A stretch of DNA of 64,000 nt from assembly GCA_028820635.1 (NCBI GenBank), contig JAPPIG010000108.1, positions 12,471-76,470 on the forward strand. The letters are read 5' to 3'. A model generated the notes under the pieces. The model was not told the DNA's origin. It worked only from the letters and a program-made list of their open reading frames with translations, and did no database searches. Numbering within the stretch: position 1 is the stretch's first letter; each line of letters starts with the position of its first letter. Below, one piece after another: positions 44,127-53,669 of the stretch. The translations under genes were made by a program, and so were the position numbers. The stretch is from Candidatus Poribacteria bacterium. GTDB lineage: Bacteria; Poribacteria; WGA-4E; WGA-3G.

Positions 44127-44369
44127 AAGTTATTTAGTTTTAAGAATTATCGGTTAATAGATTTTACTGAGAGTATATATTGTAGGTCCAAATCAACGCA
44201 GCATGCGCTTTTGGCATGCTGCGGGTAGAGCGCAGCGAAACCCGACAGGATCGCACTGTCACACTAAGATTGTCGGGTGTCGCTGCGCTCTACCCGACCT
44301 ACAATGCGATTAAAAGCTATTAACGAATGTAATAAAACACGCAGAAAAACCGAAAACTGAATAACCCTG
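44127..44369. repeat. MITE-like compound repeat element
   Basis: Its outer ends (AAAGTTATTTAGTTTT near 44127-44142 and AAAACTGAATAACCCTG at 44354-44369) match the ends of the element at 10001-10122. Inside are a hairpin AACGCAGCATGCGCTTTTGG and GCATGCTGCGGGTAGAGCGC, and the CTCTACCCGACCTAC module ending near 44313. It is a mosaic of the repeat families seen in this window. Confidence 0.7.
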
Positions 44370-44490
44370 TACAAACATATATTTTACTTACACATACGCT
44401 GATTTTTTCAGAGTCAAATTTCAGAACAGGTGCGGAAACTGCGTATAAATCCAGTGCTAATAAGGGTTTTCAGCGTTTTTGAAAAGCCGC

Positions 44491-44513
44491 AATTTCAGAG
44501 TAACTCTGAAATT
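44491..44513. repeat. Perfect 10-bp hairpin
   Basis: AATTTCAGAG, loop TAA, CTCTGAAATT. It lies in the gene-free interval downstream of the DUF4159 gene; role unknown. Confidence 0.7.
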
Positions 44514-44584
44514 TTCATATATTCCTACAATAACTGACCTTCAAGAATGCTAAATTCTTATATTGAACTCGCATTATTAACAAA

Positions 44585-44628
44585 GAATCTCCCGACGACA
44601 ACTTGAAAAGTTTTTCATCGGGAGATTC
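44585..44628 (-). terminator. Hairpin downstream of the DUF4159 gene, probable terminator
   Basis: GAATCTCCCGA and TCGGGAGATTC pair perfectly, about 43 bp after the stop codon, and on the minus strand the stem is followed by TTTGTTAAT. The T-run is short, so it may also be an mRNA-stabilising structure. Confidence 0.5.
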
Positions 44629-44670
44629 TAATAGCAAGAGGTAGCAATTGAATAATTCTAAAATAGTTTG

Positions 44671-46152
44671 TTATTCAGTTGCTCCAATTTTTGCTGCTTC
44701 AGGTGCACGTGTTGGAAGTTCTTTCTTCGCTAAAGTGTCTTCAGGCACATAACCTTTGTAATCGGAAATATTGCCATGTGTTAATGCGTATACAACAACG
44801 TTCGTCATAAAACGATAGACACCAGGCGAATAGTGTACACTCCGTGTTGGAAGACTAACAGCTTCCATTGCGCACATATAATCACGTCTCACGACAATAA
44901 CAGACAATTTTTCATCAACAGAGAAGCCTTCCAGATAATTCCGTTTTGGAGGACGTGTGCCCCACCAGAAAATGTCAAATCCGACAGGTGGTCCACCCAT
45001 CTCATAGAAATTGTCGTAAATCTCGTGAGTGTTTTCAATCCGTTCAATTTGGTATTCAGGCATGATATTACGCATTTGTCCCAGAAACAAACGGACCATT
45101 GCTTGTGCAGGGGCGTTTACACCGCAGTCGTCAAAGACGAGGAATCCGCCTCTTTCAACGAGGTATTTACGTAGTCCAGCAGACTCAGCCTCATTGAACC
45201 GACTATCCATTTTACCACCACCATACTGTTTGCCGAGCAGGTTACGCGACCGTGTCATTTGCGGATCGTGTCCTGTCATAAAAGCGAGTGGTGTTTTAAA
45301 TAGATTTGAATCTGTCAGCTTTAATGATCCTCCTTCAACGTTCATGTCCGTTTTGATTTTGGTTTTCTCGTTGAGCCATTTGGTGAGAGCATTCAGCGAA
45401 GAGGAATCAGCCCACCAGTCAGAAAGGGTGTGGCGGATTCGTGTAAACCGGAGGACTCCACGAATATCACGACCTTTACCGATAACGCGTCCGCCCGGTT
45501 CACCTTTGGGCAATGGCGGAACTTCAACATTACCGAGGGTGATACTTTCAGCGACATCACCAAGTGCGTCGCGAACGACACCGACGTTTTCAACCATCGC
45601 TAAACCTGGTGGACGTTGAAATGTTACTTTCACCTGAACTGGACTTCCTGCGACACCGCGTGCAATGTTAGTAGGACCTGCGGAAGGTGCGCTTGCTGCG
45701 GGACCAGCAAAAGCTAAAGCACTCGGTGCATCTGATACAGGCAGATCAGTGTGAGTAACCACCTCTGGGACTGGAGCATCTGGTCGAACTACTTTTGGTA
45801 CATTTGGATTAATCGGGGCATCTATCTTGACGGCTTGGTTAGAAAATTCCAATACCGTTTGTTGGATATTTTGAGTTGTCTTCGGCGCGAAAGCGGTTGT
45901 TAAACGGGGTTGAACTTGAACCTGTTCAACGACAACCGTATTTTCTACCGGGACAATCGGTTTCATAATCTGTTTGACAATAGGTTTCCGTACCTTCGGC
46001 TTCGGTGGATCCGGTGGATCAAACGTTTCTATTCCAACTAAGTCTTTAAATGTTTGTGTTTGCGTGACAAAATAGAGTCCCGCTATAGCAACTAAAACTA
46101 AGTGGAGCAGAATCGAAGTCATTAAGGCACCCGATGTTCTTTTAGCGCTCAT
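44671..46152 (-). CDS. DUF4159 protein with TonB-like N-terminus
   Basis: A 493-residue protein. The start is the ATG at 46152, which has GAGGTGA upstream; an in-frame GTG at 46161 is less likely. A single helix (about 10-32, GALMTSILLHLVLVAIAGLY) followed by a Pro-rich stretch with TonB-like PP and KPKVRKPIVKQIMKPIVPV gives a periplasm-spanning arm. The C-terminal 220 residues are DUF4159 (TPLAFMTGHDP, AGLRKYLVERGGFLVFDDCG, GFDIFWWGTRPP). DUF4159 proteins often occur with MoxR/BatA-like systems, but none is here. No TonB C-terminal domain is seen. Confidence 0.82.
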   Translation of the reverse strand: MSAKRTSGALMTSILLHLVLVAIAGLYFVTQTQTFKDLVGIETFDPPDPPKPKVRKPIVKQIMKPIVPVENTVVVEQVQVQPRLTTAFAPKTTQNIQQTVLEFSNQAVKIDAPINPNVPKVVRPDAPVPEVVTHTDLPVSDAPSALAFAGPAASAPSAGPTNIARGVAGSPVQVKVTFQRPPGLAMVENVGVVRDALGDVAESITLGNVEVPPLPKGEPGGRVIGKGRDIRGVLRFTRIRHTLSDWWADSSSLNALTKWLNEKTKIKTDMNVEGGSLKLTDSNLFKTPLAFMTGHDPQMTRSRNLLGKQYGGGKMDSRFNEAESAGLRKYLVERGGFLVFDDCGVNAPAQAMVRLFLGQMRNIMPEYQIERIENTHEIYDNFYEMGGPPVGFDIFWWGTRPPKRNYLEGFSVDEKLSVIVVRRDYMCAMEAVSLPTRSVHYSPGVYRFMTNVVVYALTHGNISDYKGYVPEDTLAKKELPTRAPEAAKIGATE

Positions 46153-46161
46153 TATTTTCAC

Positions 46162-46620
46162 CTCATAAAAAATATAACGAAATTGGTTTTTGATACAACT
46201 TAAAAATTATAAGACTAAACCTGTTACAACTCTATGCAATTTATATGCCATTAAAAGTATGTGGTATATGGGCAAATCCTATACTGTAAAGCGTAAATGC
46301 TGCACGAAAAAGTGCAATTAGATTCTGAGCTGCACAAAATGGGGCAGCTTGTTCTTCGGTTTAATAAGATATTTGCCGAATCAGTAGTGAATTTTCACAA
46401 ATGTGATTTTTCAAATAAGAACTGTAGCGTATCATTAAGTTAGGCAATAAGTTTGCTGCGTCTTTTGTTAATTGTTAATGTAATTATTCAAAATTCCGCG
46501 TTTCTTAATTAACAAGATAGCAAATCTACAAAAAATTGTCAAATAAAATTGCGACTGTAATAAAATATTTTCATTTTGGCAAGTTCGTTGCGTTTCACTA
46601 TAGGTGCTTTGGTAAATTCT
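46162..46620. other. Gene-free AT-rich interval
   Basis: About 460 bp between the DUF4159 and GT9 genes. It holds a small palindromic stretch GAGCTGCACAAAATGGGGCA near 46329 and otherwise AT-rich DNA. It should contain the promoter of the DUF4159 gene; a TATAAT lies near 46213 on the minus strand, without a well-spaced -35. Confidence 0.4.
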
Positions 46621-47826
46621 TTATATACCCAGCAAATATCCAGAATTTTCAAGAGTTTGAATCACATCAGCAACTTGGATTTTAGACATACATCCTTCTG
46701 CCTCTAATCGGCAAGTGGGACCTAAGCAGGGGGGGCAATCAAGTTTTTTTTGAATAGTTTGACATTTGTCACCGACAGGTCCGAATCGTTTTGGATCGCT
46801 GGGGCCGTAGAGTCCAATTGTCTGAGTGCCCACAGCTGCAGCGAGATGCATCGGTCCACTATCATTTCCTATAAACACATTACATATATGTAAAATTGAT
46901 GCTAACTGCGCTATGCTTGTTTTTCCTGCGATGTTAAATGCATTTCCTTGCATCAAGTTTTGAATTTGGTTTATTATCGGGATCTCATCTTTCACGCCAA
47001 CAAACAAGATTTGCGCACGTTTTTGTGCGATTAGCCAATCAGCTAATTCAGCGTAACGCTCAGGCTTCCATCTTTTTAATGCAATTGGAGAACCCGAATG
47101 GATAGCAATGAGAGGTGTTTCTCTGTGAATTTGATGCGTTTCAAGAAAATTAGATGTCCATTTTTCATTTTCTTTTGTTACTGAGAAAATGGTAGTTTGT
47201 ATTGGTGTTGGAATGCCAGCTCGTTTTAGTACGTCAAGATTTCGGATGGTTTCGTGTGTTCCACTGAATTGTGAGAAACCTAACTTGTTCGCGATCTGTA
47301 GAGATGCGCGGTTGACCCGTCTTGGCGTAAGGTGCAAGAGTGAAAACCAGATGATACGCCAATCACCACGCAGTTCTATTAACAGATCGTATTTTTGACT
47401 ACGTAACTCTTGATAGAGTTGAAGTGCATTTTTAAAGGATGTTGATTGTTCAGATCGGGAGAATGCTGGTGAATTGTATTCTAACACCTTGTTTACGTCA
47501 GGATGGTTTTCCAAAATAACACGACCCCATGCTCCAGTAAGCGCGTGCAGTTCAGTATTTGGATAAGCCAGACGTAGATTAGAAAATATAGGTGTTGCTA
47601 ATAGAACATCTCCGATGTGGTCAAGTTTAACTACGAGAATGCGTTCTGGGACGAAGTCCTTCGGCAAACGTTTTCTGTAAAAAAGCGACTGCACAATCGC
47701 AGAAGCAATTAGAGTGAGAATTTCGGATGCATTCTGAAACATCTTTTTTAATTTACCTAATTTACATAAATTTGTCAAGTGTTTGTAGATCAGAGGATTA
47801 CTCGATTCCTTGACATCGCGAAACAT
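46621..47826 (-). CDS. Glycosyltransferase family 9 (heptosyltransferase-like) protein
   Basis: A 401-residue GT-B fold enzyme. ERILVVKLDHIGDVLLATPI starts the N-terminal domain and FIGNDSGPMHLAAAVGTQTI with GLYGPSDPKRFGPVG is the classical ADP-heptose-binding C-terminal signature. A Cys-rich tail (LDCPPCLGPTCRLEAEGC) is common in this family. It probably adds sugar to lipopolysaccharide core or a similar glycan. The first 28 codons may not be translated: the recJ promoter overlaps that region, and an ATG at 47742 fits the normal start of the family better. Confidence 0.88.
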   Translation of the reverse strand: MFRDVKESSNPLIYKHLTNLCKLGKLKKMFQNASEILTLIASAIVQSLFYRKRLPKDFVPERILVVKLDHIGDVLLATPIFSNLRLAYPNTELHALTGAWGRVILENHPDVNKVLEYNSPAFSRSEQSTSFKNALQLYQELRSQKYDLLIELRGDWRIIWFSLLHLTPRRVNRASLQIANKLGFSQFSGTHETIRNLDVLKRAGIPTPIQTTIFSVTKENEKWTSNFLETHQIHRETPLIAIHSGSPIALKRWKPERYAELADWLIAQKRAQILFVGVKDEIPIINQIQNLMQGNAFNIAGKTSIAQLASILHICNVFIGNDSGPMHLAAAVGTQTIGLYGPSDPKRFGPVGDKCQTIQKKLDCPPCLGPTCRLEAEGCMSKIQVADVIQTLENSGYLLGI

Positions 47827-47838
47827 ACATGATATATT
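47810..47838 (+). promoter_or_regulatory. Strong sigma-70-type promoter of recJ-relA
   Basis: TTGACA (47810-47815), 17 bases, TATATT (47833-47838), upstream of recJ. It lies across the 5' end of the longest GT9 frame on the other strand. Confidence 0.75.
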
Positions 47839-47905
47839 ACTTAGGACGAACTGACAGAAATTATTGTATCTGTCGCTTCAAATTGAACAAAAGAGAGTCC
47901 AATTT

Positions 47906-50485
47906 ATGAGACAGCAACCCACCAAAATATGGCAATATCAGAATCCAGATATTGATACGAGCCTCACACTTGCGGCGGAACTCGGTATCACACCTTTGGT
48001 AGCGCGCCTCCTTGTCAATCGTGGAATCAAGACGGTTGAGGAGGGAAAAACCTATCTTCATCCGACGTATACTGACCTACACTCTCCGTTTGATATGGCA
48101 GATATGGAAAAAGCAGTTGAACGAATTCGGGAAGCAATAAAGAAGGGTGAACAGATATGTATTTATGGTGATTATGATGCGGATGGAACAACAGCAACAG
48201 CACTATTAGTAAATGCGTTTCGCCATATTGATTTTCCCGTCAAATATTATATCCCTGATCGATTTGATGAAGGATATGGTCTTAATGAAGGTGCGGTTAA
48301 AGAGATTCACAAAAACGGGTGTTCATTGATGATTACCGTTGACTGTGGTATTACTTCAATTAACGAGGTCAAACTTGCAAATGAACTCGATATGGATGTG
48401 ATTATTACCGATCACCATCAACCCCCAGAAAATGATCCGCCATCAGCTTATGCTATCATTTCACCGAAGGTGCCCGGAAACGAATACCCATACACAGATT
48501 TAGCAGGTGTCGGATTAGCATTCAAAGTCGCACAGGGTTTGATAGACGATGAAGAATTTCTCACTTCACTACTTGATCTCGTTGTGTTAGGGACAGTTGT
48601 AGACATCGCGCCGCTTACAGGCGAAAATAGGACGTTAAGCCGACTCGGGTTGACAGAAATCAACAAGCGCAGTCGTATTGGCATTCAGAAATTATGTGAT
48701 GTAGCTGGTTTAACAGATAAACCACTTGTGGGGCGCTCCCTTTCGTTCGGTCTGGGACCGCGCTTAAACGCAGCGGGGCGACTGGATACAGCAAAAAAAG
48801 TAGTCGAACTGCTCACCACCGAGTCAACTGAAATCGCCGAGCAACGGGCATCGGAATTAGATACCTGCAATCAAGATCGTAAAAACATTGAGAATGATAT
48901 TCAGGAAAGTGCAGTTGCACTTCTGAACAGAGATGAGAATTTTGAACAGACGAAAGGATTGGTAGTCGCAAGTGATGCATGGGGCAAACAGGCACAAGGT
49001 GTGGTTGGAATCGTTGCATCAAGGTTGCTTGAACAGTATTACCGCCCTATTTTTGTTTTGGCAATTGATGGAAATGAAGCAACTGGTTCGGGACGTTGCA
49101 TTGATGGGATGAATCTCGCTGATAGTTTGAACAGTTGCTCAAATCTGCTTATCAGGCACGGAGGACACAAAGCAGCGGCAGGACTGACACTTAAAACAGC
49201 GAATATCCCTAAATTTAAAAAAGCTTTCAACGAATTTGCGTGTGAACATCTTGATGAAAATGACTTGATACCTAAACTGGCTTTGGATTTTGAAACAAAC
49301 CTCCCGTCCCTAACGTTAGAAACTTTAGAGCAGTTCGACATATTGGAACCGTTTGGAGGGGAGAATCCTGCACCTCGTTTTGTAAGTAAGGACTTGACAG
49401 TTAAAGGACAGCCCTCACTGATGGGAAAAGAAAAGCAACACATTTCAATGCAGGTCAGTGACGAGTCAACTTTCAAAAGAGCGATTGGCTGGCGAAAAGC
49501 TCAACACGTAACGACACTCAGTAGACCTAACATCTCGTTAGATATTGCATTCTCACCGGAAATCAATGAATACAATAATACTCGTTCTGTCCAGCTCATT
49601 CTTGAAGAGTTTCATGTAGAAACGAAAGACCGTGCGCTAAATCTGCGGATATTTCCACCTACTGATACTCCCTCTTCTTGCAGAATTGTAGACCGTCGTA
49701 ACCAAGATAAAAAAGATTGTCTTTTGGCGTTGCTAAGCAAAGATAAACCTTGTATAATATATGTGCCAAGCACTGACAAAATAAACCAATTATTAACAGG
49801 TGTCGTTCCTGAAAAAGCATCAATAATTGGTAGGCACGATGAGACAACTACGAAATCGGAAGAGATAGAACTGCTGGAAAAATTAAAGAGTGGTTCGTTG
49901 GTCGGGATTGTTTCATCTGCTGTGTTTTCAGCAGCTGCATTGGAAACTGTGCCAATTATAGAGGAAGTTGCCTTTTGTCATCTTACAGCACAACCAAAAG
50001 ATTTTTTTCTGCGGTGTAAACCTGTAGCAAACTTCCAAAGGACGACATCCCTGCATCTCCTTTACAATAAGGAATCAGACGTGAGGTTGCTGCAAGAATG
50101 GTTAGAGCAAACGTATCCTGACAGAAAATTGCTCACTGTACTTTACCGAAAATTGCAAGAGGCATCCAGAACAGATTTTATTGACTTGGAAATCTTAATA
50201 GAGACACTTGGCAGCAATTCAAAACGTGCTATTGAAACAGGAATAACTATTTTTGAAGAATTAGCGTTATTAGAAAGAAATACCGAGTCTGGTCAACACT
50301 ATATCAAACTTTTACCAGCCCGTGAAAGCAATTTGGAAAGGTCGAAAACATTCCTGAAATGTCAATGGTTGAAGCAGGCAAGTCAAGATTTTCAGAAATT
50401 TCAACTTGATGAAAACATCCAGCAAATTTGGGAACGGATAAAAGATGAGTTTAATATCCCTGATTCAAAAGATTCAGAAACATAA
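47906..50485 (+). CDS. recJ: Single-stranded-DNA-specific exonuclease RecJ
   Basis: A 859-residue DHH-family nuclease used in recombination and mismatch repair. Catalytic motifs: YGDYDADGTTATALL, ITVDCG, VIITDHHQP, and the DHHA1 part with GPRLNAAGRLDTAKK and IRHGGHKAAAGLTL. An OB-like domain follows (about 440-560, GQPSLMGKEKQHISM). The last 270 residues are a C-terminal extension beyond the E. coli length, as in several RecJ proteins of other phyla. I chose the ATG at 47906 (AGAGAG upstream, start MRQQPTKIWQ) over an in-frame ATG at 47864. It overlaps the relA gene by 41 bp. Confidence 0.94.
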   Translation: MRQQPTKIWQYQNPDIDTSLTLAAELGITPLVARLLVNRGIKTVEEGKTYLHPTYTDLHSPFDMADMEKAVERIREAIKKGEQICIYGDYDADGTTATALLVNAFRHIDFPVKYYIPDRFDEGYGLNEGAVKEIHKNGCSLMITVDCGITSINEVKLANELDMDVIITDHHQPPENDPPSAYAIISPKVPGNEYPYTDLAGVGLAFKVAQGLIDDEEFLTSLLDLVVLGTVVDIAPLTGENRTLSRLGLTEINKRSRIGIQKLCDVAGLTDKPLVGRSLSFGLGPRLNAAGRLDTAKKVVELLTTESTEIAEQRASELDTCNQDRKNIENDIQESAVALLNRDENFEQTKGLVVASDAWGKQAQGVVGIVASRLLEQYYRPIFVLAIDGNEATGSGRCIDGMNLADSLNSCSNLLIRHGGHKAAAGLTLKTANIPKFKKAFNEFACEHLDENDLIPKLALDFETNLPSLTLETLEQFDILEPFGGENPAPRFVSKDLTVKGQPSLMGKEKQHISMQVSDESTFKRAIGWRKAQHVTTLSRPNISLDIAFSPEINEYNNTRSVQLILEEFHVETKDRALNLRIFPPTDTPSSCRIVDRRNQDKKDCLLALLSKDKPCIIYVPSTDKINQLLTGVVPEKASIIGRHDETTTKSEEIELLEKLKSGSLVGIVSSAVFSAAALETVPIIEEVAFCHLTAQPKDFFLRCKPVANFQRTTSLHLLYNKESDVRLLQEWLEQTYPDRKLLTVLYRKLQEASRTDFIDLEILIETLGSNSKRAIETGITIFEELALLERNTESGQHYIKLLPARESNLERSKTFLKCQWLKQASQDFQKFQLDENIQQIWERIKDEFNIPDSKDSET

Positions 50486-52577
50486 TCCGGAGGCAGAAAC
50501 CGATTTTGATTTTCTCAAAACGTGTTACAGCTTTGCCGAAAACGCGCATAAAAAGCAGTTGCGAAAATCCGGTGAACCGTATTTCATGCATTGTGTGAGA
50601 ACAGCTGAAATACTTGCCCAACTGCGATTGGATATGGATACGATCTGTGCTGGTTTGATGCACGATGTATTAGAAGATACTGGTATCAAGCGTTCAGAGT
50701 TAGAAAAGCAGTTTGGGAAAAATATCGCTCACTTGGTTGAAGGTGTAACAAAAATCGGGCGATATAAATTCAGTGGTGGTCAGCGCAAGCGACAAGCGGA
50801 TACATACAGAAAACTATTATTAGCAACTGCCGAAGATATGCGTGTTATCCTGATTAAACTGGCTGACCGACTCCATAATATGGAGACTCTTGATTATTTA
50901 TCCGAAGAACAACAGCAACGGATTTCTAAAGAAACACTTGAAATTTACGCACCTATCGCACATCGGCTCGGAATCTGGTCGATGATGAGCCGCCTTGAAG
51001 ACCTCTCATTTAAGTATCTCCTTCCCGAAGCATATAGAGAAATTGCTGACCTCCTCAACGAAAAACTGGATGAACGACAATCATATTGCAAAAAAATGGA
51101 AGTCACAATTCATGCTGAGCTAAAGAAACATGGAATCTCAGCAAACGTAAGGGGACGAACAAAACATATTTATAGTATCTATCAGAAAATGCATCAGAAG
51201 GGTACCCCATTTAAAGATATTTGTGATTTGGTTGGACTCCGCATTCTTGTTAAAGACGACTGGAATTGTTACAGCGCACTCGGTGTACTGCATCTGAGAT
51301 GGAATTATCTTCCAGACCGCGTCCGTGATTGGATAGGCCAACCGAAAAAGAATGGGTATCAATCCCTACATACCACAATTTTAGATGACGGGAAACCTAT
51401 TGAGATTCAGATTCGGAGTAGGGAGATGCATCAGGTCGCGGAAAACGGGATTGCTGCACACTGGAGTTATAAGGAAGGTGTGCCGACTACGAAAGAAGCA
51501 CTTTCGATCTTTGCGAATTATAAGGAGATGCTTGAAGACATACAAGATACGCAAGATGTTCCTGATCGCTTCATAGAATCCATGAAATTAGAACTCTTCC
51601 AAGATGAGGTCTACGTGTTCACACCGAAAGGAGACATTCTTGCACTGCCTGTAGGTTCAACAGCGATTGATTTTGCCTACAAAATCCACACCGACATCGG
51701 AAACACATGTTGTGGCGCGGAGGTGAACAATGTGCTTACGCCGATACGTGAACCTCTTCAAAACGGTGACCGTGTGCGTATTCTGACTCACCCCAAAACT
51801 ACACCGAGTCGGGTATGGTTACGGATGGTAAAAACAGCAAATGCTCGGACCAAAATACGGCATTGGTTCCGTGAAAAAGACAGGGCAGATGCGCTTGAAT
51901 TAGGCAAGACACTTCTCAAGGCAGAGCTTCAAGTTTCATACCTTAACGCTAATGATTATCTGAAATCCCCTAAACTACTTGAGATTGCGCAACAACTTGG
52001 ACTTGAGAATGTTGAAGAACTTTGCATTCGAATTGGCAATGCGAGTGAATCTGCCACACAAGTCGTGAATCGATTGAAACCTGAAAAGTCACAAGTCGTG
52101 GCAGAAGAGCAAAAAGCACAACAGACAGAACCCACTATCCAACTTGAAAATGGCATAGATTTAGGGATGGTACGCGTTATGAAATGTTGTAACCCGATTC
52201 CTGGAGACGACACCGTGGGTTACATCACGCGCGGGCGTGGGGTTTCTGTTCATCGGGTTGGGTGTGTCCGATTACTTGATGAACCTGAGCGGTTCATCGC
52301 TGTCAATTTGCAACCGGTAGAGGGGACAAACTATCCAGCACAAATTTTTGTTGAATGCGACGACAAACCTGGGATGTTAGGTGAAATTACAACTGCAATT
52401 GCCAAATTTCAAGTCAACATACGAGAGGGAAACTTTAGAGCTTCCACCGTAACCAGAATTGACGATACCGCTGCAGATTATTTTACTTTGGATGTAACTG
52501 GGGTTGAACAACTGAGAGAAGTGATGGATGCTGTTAAAAGTTTAAAAGGCGTGGAGAGTGTCGTCCGAAAAATGTAA
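50445..52577 (+). CDS. RelA/SpoT family (p)ppGpp synthetase/hydrolase
   Basis: A 710-residue stringent-response enzyme. HD hydrolase domain (about 20-190) with MHDVLEDTG and LADRLHNMETLDYL; synthetase domain (about 225-345) with GRTKHIYSIYQKMHQKGTPF and GYQSLHTTILDDGKPIEIQI; TGS domain (about 385-450, VFTPKGDILALPVGSTAIDF); C-terminal ACT domain (about 635-710). Both catalytic parts look intact, and the charge-type motif PFKD resembles the RXKD of bifunctional Rel/SpoT rather than the EXDD of RelA. It starts inside recJ (41-bp overlap), so translation is likely coupled. Confidence 0.93.
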   Translation: MSLISLIQKIQKHNPEAETDFDFLKTCYSFAENAHKKQLRKSGEPYFMHCVRTAEILAQLRLDMDTICAGLMHDVLEDTGIKRSELEKQFGKNIAHLVEGVTKIGRYKFSGGQRKRQADTYRKLLLATAEDMRVILIKLADRLHNMETLDYLSEEQQQRISKETLEIYAPIAHRLGIWSMMSRLEDLSFKYLLPEAYREIADLLNEKLDERQSYCKKMEVTIHAELKKHGISANVRGRTKHIYSIYQKMHQKGTPFKDICDLVGLRILVKDDWNCYSALGVLHLRWNYLPDRVRDWIGQPKKNGYQSLHTTILDDGKPIEIQIRSREMHQVAENGIAAHWSYKEGVPTTKEALSIFANYKEMLEDIQDTQDVPDRFIESMKLELFQDEVYVFTPKGDILALPVGSTAIDFAYKIHTDIGNTCCGAEVNNVLTPIREPLQNGDRVRILTHPKTTPSRVWLRMVKTANARTKIRHWFREKDRADALELGKTLLKAELQVSYLNANDYLKSPKLLEIAQQLGLENVEELCIRIGNASESATQVVNRLKPEKSQVVAEEQKAQQTEPTIQLENGIDLGMVRVMKCCNPIPGDDTVGYITRGRGVSVHRVGCVRLLDEPERFIAVNLQPVEGTNYPAQIFVECDDKPGMLGEITTAIAKFQVNIREGNFRASTVTRIDDTAADYFTLDVTGVEQLREVMDAVKSLKGVESVVRKM

Positions 52578-52581
52578 GGTT

Positions 52582-52794
52582 TTACACCTCGGACGACATG
52601 CGTGAAATGACTTTCGTAACTTTACCGCTTCGAATACAGGATGTGCAGACTCGGATTCGCCTCGGTCCTTCTTCAGTCATAGTGCGAACCCGTTGAAGGT
52701 TTGGAAGCCAGCGGCGTTTTGTGTGTCGGAATGACGCACTGATTTGATTGCCTGATCGCGGTTTTTTCCCACAGAGGGTACATATTCGTGCCAA
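52582..52794 (-). CDS. rpmB: Ribosomal protein bL28
   Basis: A 70-residue ribosomal protein: LARICTLCGKKPRSGNQIS, ASFRHTKRRWLPNLQRVR, then RIRVCTSCIRSGKVTKVIS. CTLC and CTSC make the zinc-binding four-Cys version. The start is TTG at 52794, because AAAGGAGG lies eight bases upstream; longer in-frame ATG starts (up to 52893) would place that site inside and add non-family residues. Convergent with the relA-type gene, 4 bp apart. Confidence 0.93.
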   Translation of the reverse strand: MARICTLCGKKPRSGNQISASFRHTKRRWLPNLQRVRTMTEEGPRRIRVCTSCIRSGKVTKVISRMSSEV

Positions 52795-52874
52795 TTTAAA
52801 CGCCTCCTTTCTTTTTAAATTTGAATTTCGTTGTAAATTTACACTTATATAGAATATCACATTTGGGTAGGCAA

Positions 52875-53669
52875 ATGCAAATTTTTCTTTCAAAAAATCG
52901 TATATCCCTACTTTTACTTATATTCACCGTATTTTTGGGTTGCGGGCAAGCGGAAGATGGAACACCAGAACCAGTAGCGCAAACAGAACCAATATTATAC
53001 GGCACTGTATCAGGAAAAGTCATCGACGCAAATACAAACAACCCCATTCCCGGCGCTGTCGTAAAGTTATTTGGTTTAGAGGTCAAGACTGAAGTTGACG
53101 GTATTTTTGCGTTTCACGGAATACCTTATTTTGAGGAACAAAACTTAACTGTTCATGATCCCGATTATCAAGTATACACTTACACTTTCACGCTGAATCA
53201 GGAGCGTTTGACAGTTGATGCAGCATTGACACCTCTCAAAGACCCTGAAGACGAATTGAATGCATTTTTCGAGAGTTTTTCAGAACTGATTGAGTCGTTA
53301 GATTTCGAGAACCTCCCGGATATCCAAGCGCGGTTCTCTGAGTCTTATGTTGCGTCTGATGATCCCGTTACGGCTTTTGGTATCTTATCTGGTGTAATCC
53401 CGCCAAATTTTGAAGGTGTAGACCCAACTTTCGTAAACATTTTTCAAAGATATTCTTGGTTACAATTTGTGTTTAAAGACAGAGTCATGGATATAACCCA
53501 TGCAAGGAAAGCATCAATTGAAATCTTATTGGATGTTGACTCTGAAAATGCGGAAAACGGGAATCTAAGACATCTTGAGGCAAATTGTAATTTTGAGTTT
53601 CGACGTGAAGGAACTGATTGGAAGATTGTCTACTGGCAACTTTTGGCTTTAGACGTTGGTTTGCAATAG
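52875..53669 (+). CDS. Lipoprotein with carboxypeptidase-regulatory-like domain
   Basis: A 264-residue protein from the ATG at 52875. Signal with lipobox (ISLLLLIFTVFLGCGQ). Residues about 38-115 form a carboxypeptidase regulatory-like beta-sandwich (GTVSGKVIDANTNNPIPGAV, VKLFGLEVKTEVDGIFAFHG). The rest (about 120-264) looks like an alpha/beta fold resembling SnoaL/NTF2-like tails (FRREGTDWKIVYWQLLALDV), with unknown role. The upstream in-frame ATG at 52821 would hide the signal peptide. It overlaps rsmA convergently by 21 bp. Confidence 0.72.
   Translation: MQIFLSKNRISLLLLIFTVFLGCGQAEDGTPEPVAQTEPILYGTVSGKVIDANTNNPIPGAVVKLFGLEVKTEVDGIFAFHGIPYFEEQNLTVHDPDYQVYTYTFTLNQERLTVDAALTPLKDPEDELNAFFESFSELIESLDFENLPDIQARFSESYVASDDPVTAFGILSGVIPPNFEGVDPTFVNIFQRYSWLQFVFKDRVMDITHARKASIEILLDVDSENAENGNLRHLEANCNFEFRREGTDWKIVYWQLLALDVGLQ

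Noticed and set aside
45029..45619. Plus-strand 196-codon ORF inside the DUF4159 gene
   Set aside because: Low-complexity Ser/Arg/Pro translation typical of an antisense shadow; the minus-strand gene has domain matches.
50445..50485. Overlap of recJ and the relA-type gene as a possible assembly error
   Set aside because: Both frames are intact on both sides, and such short overlaps are common in coupled genes.
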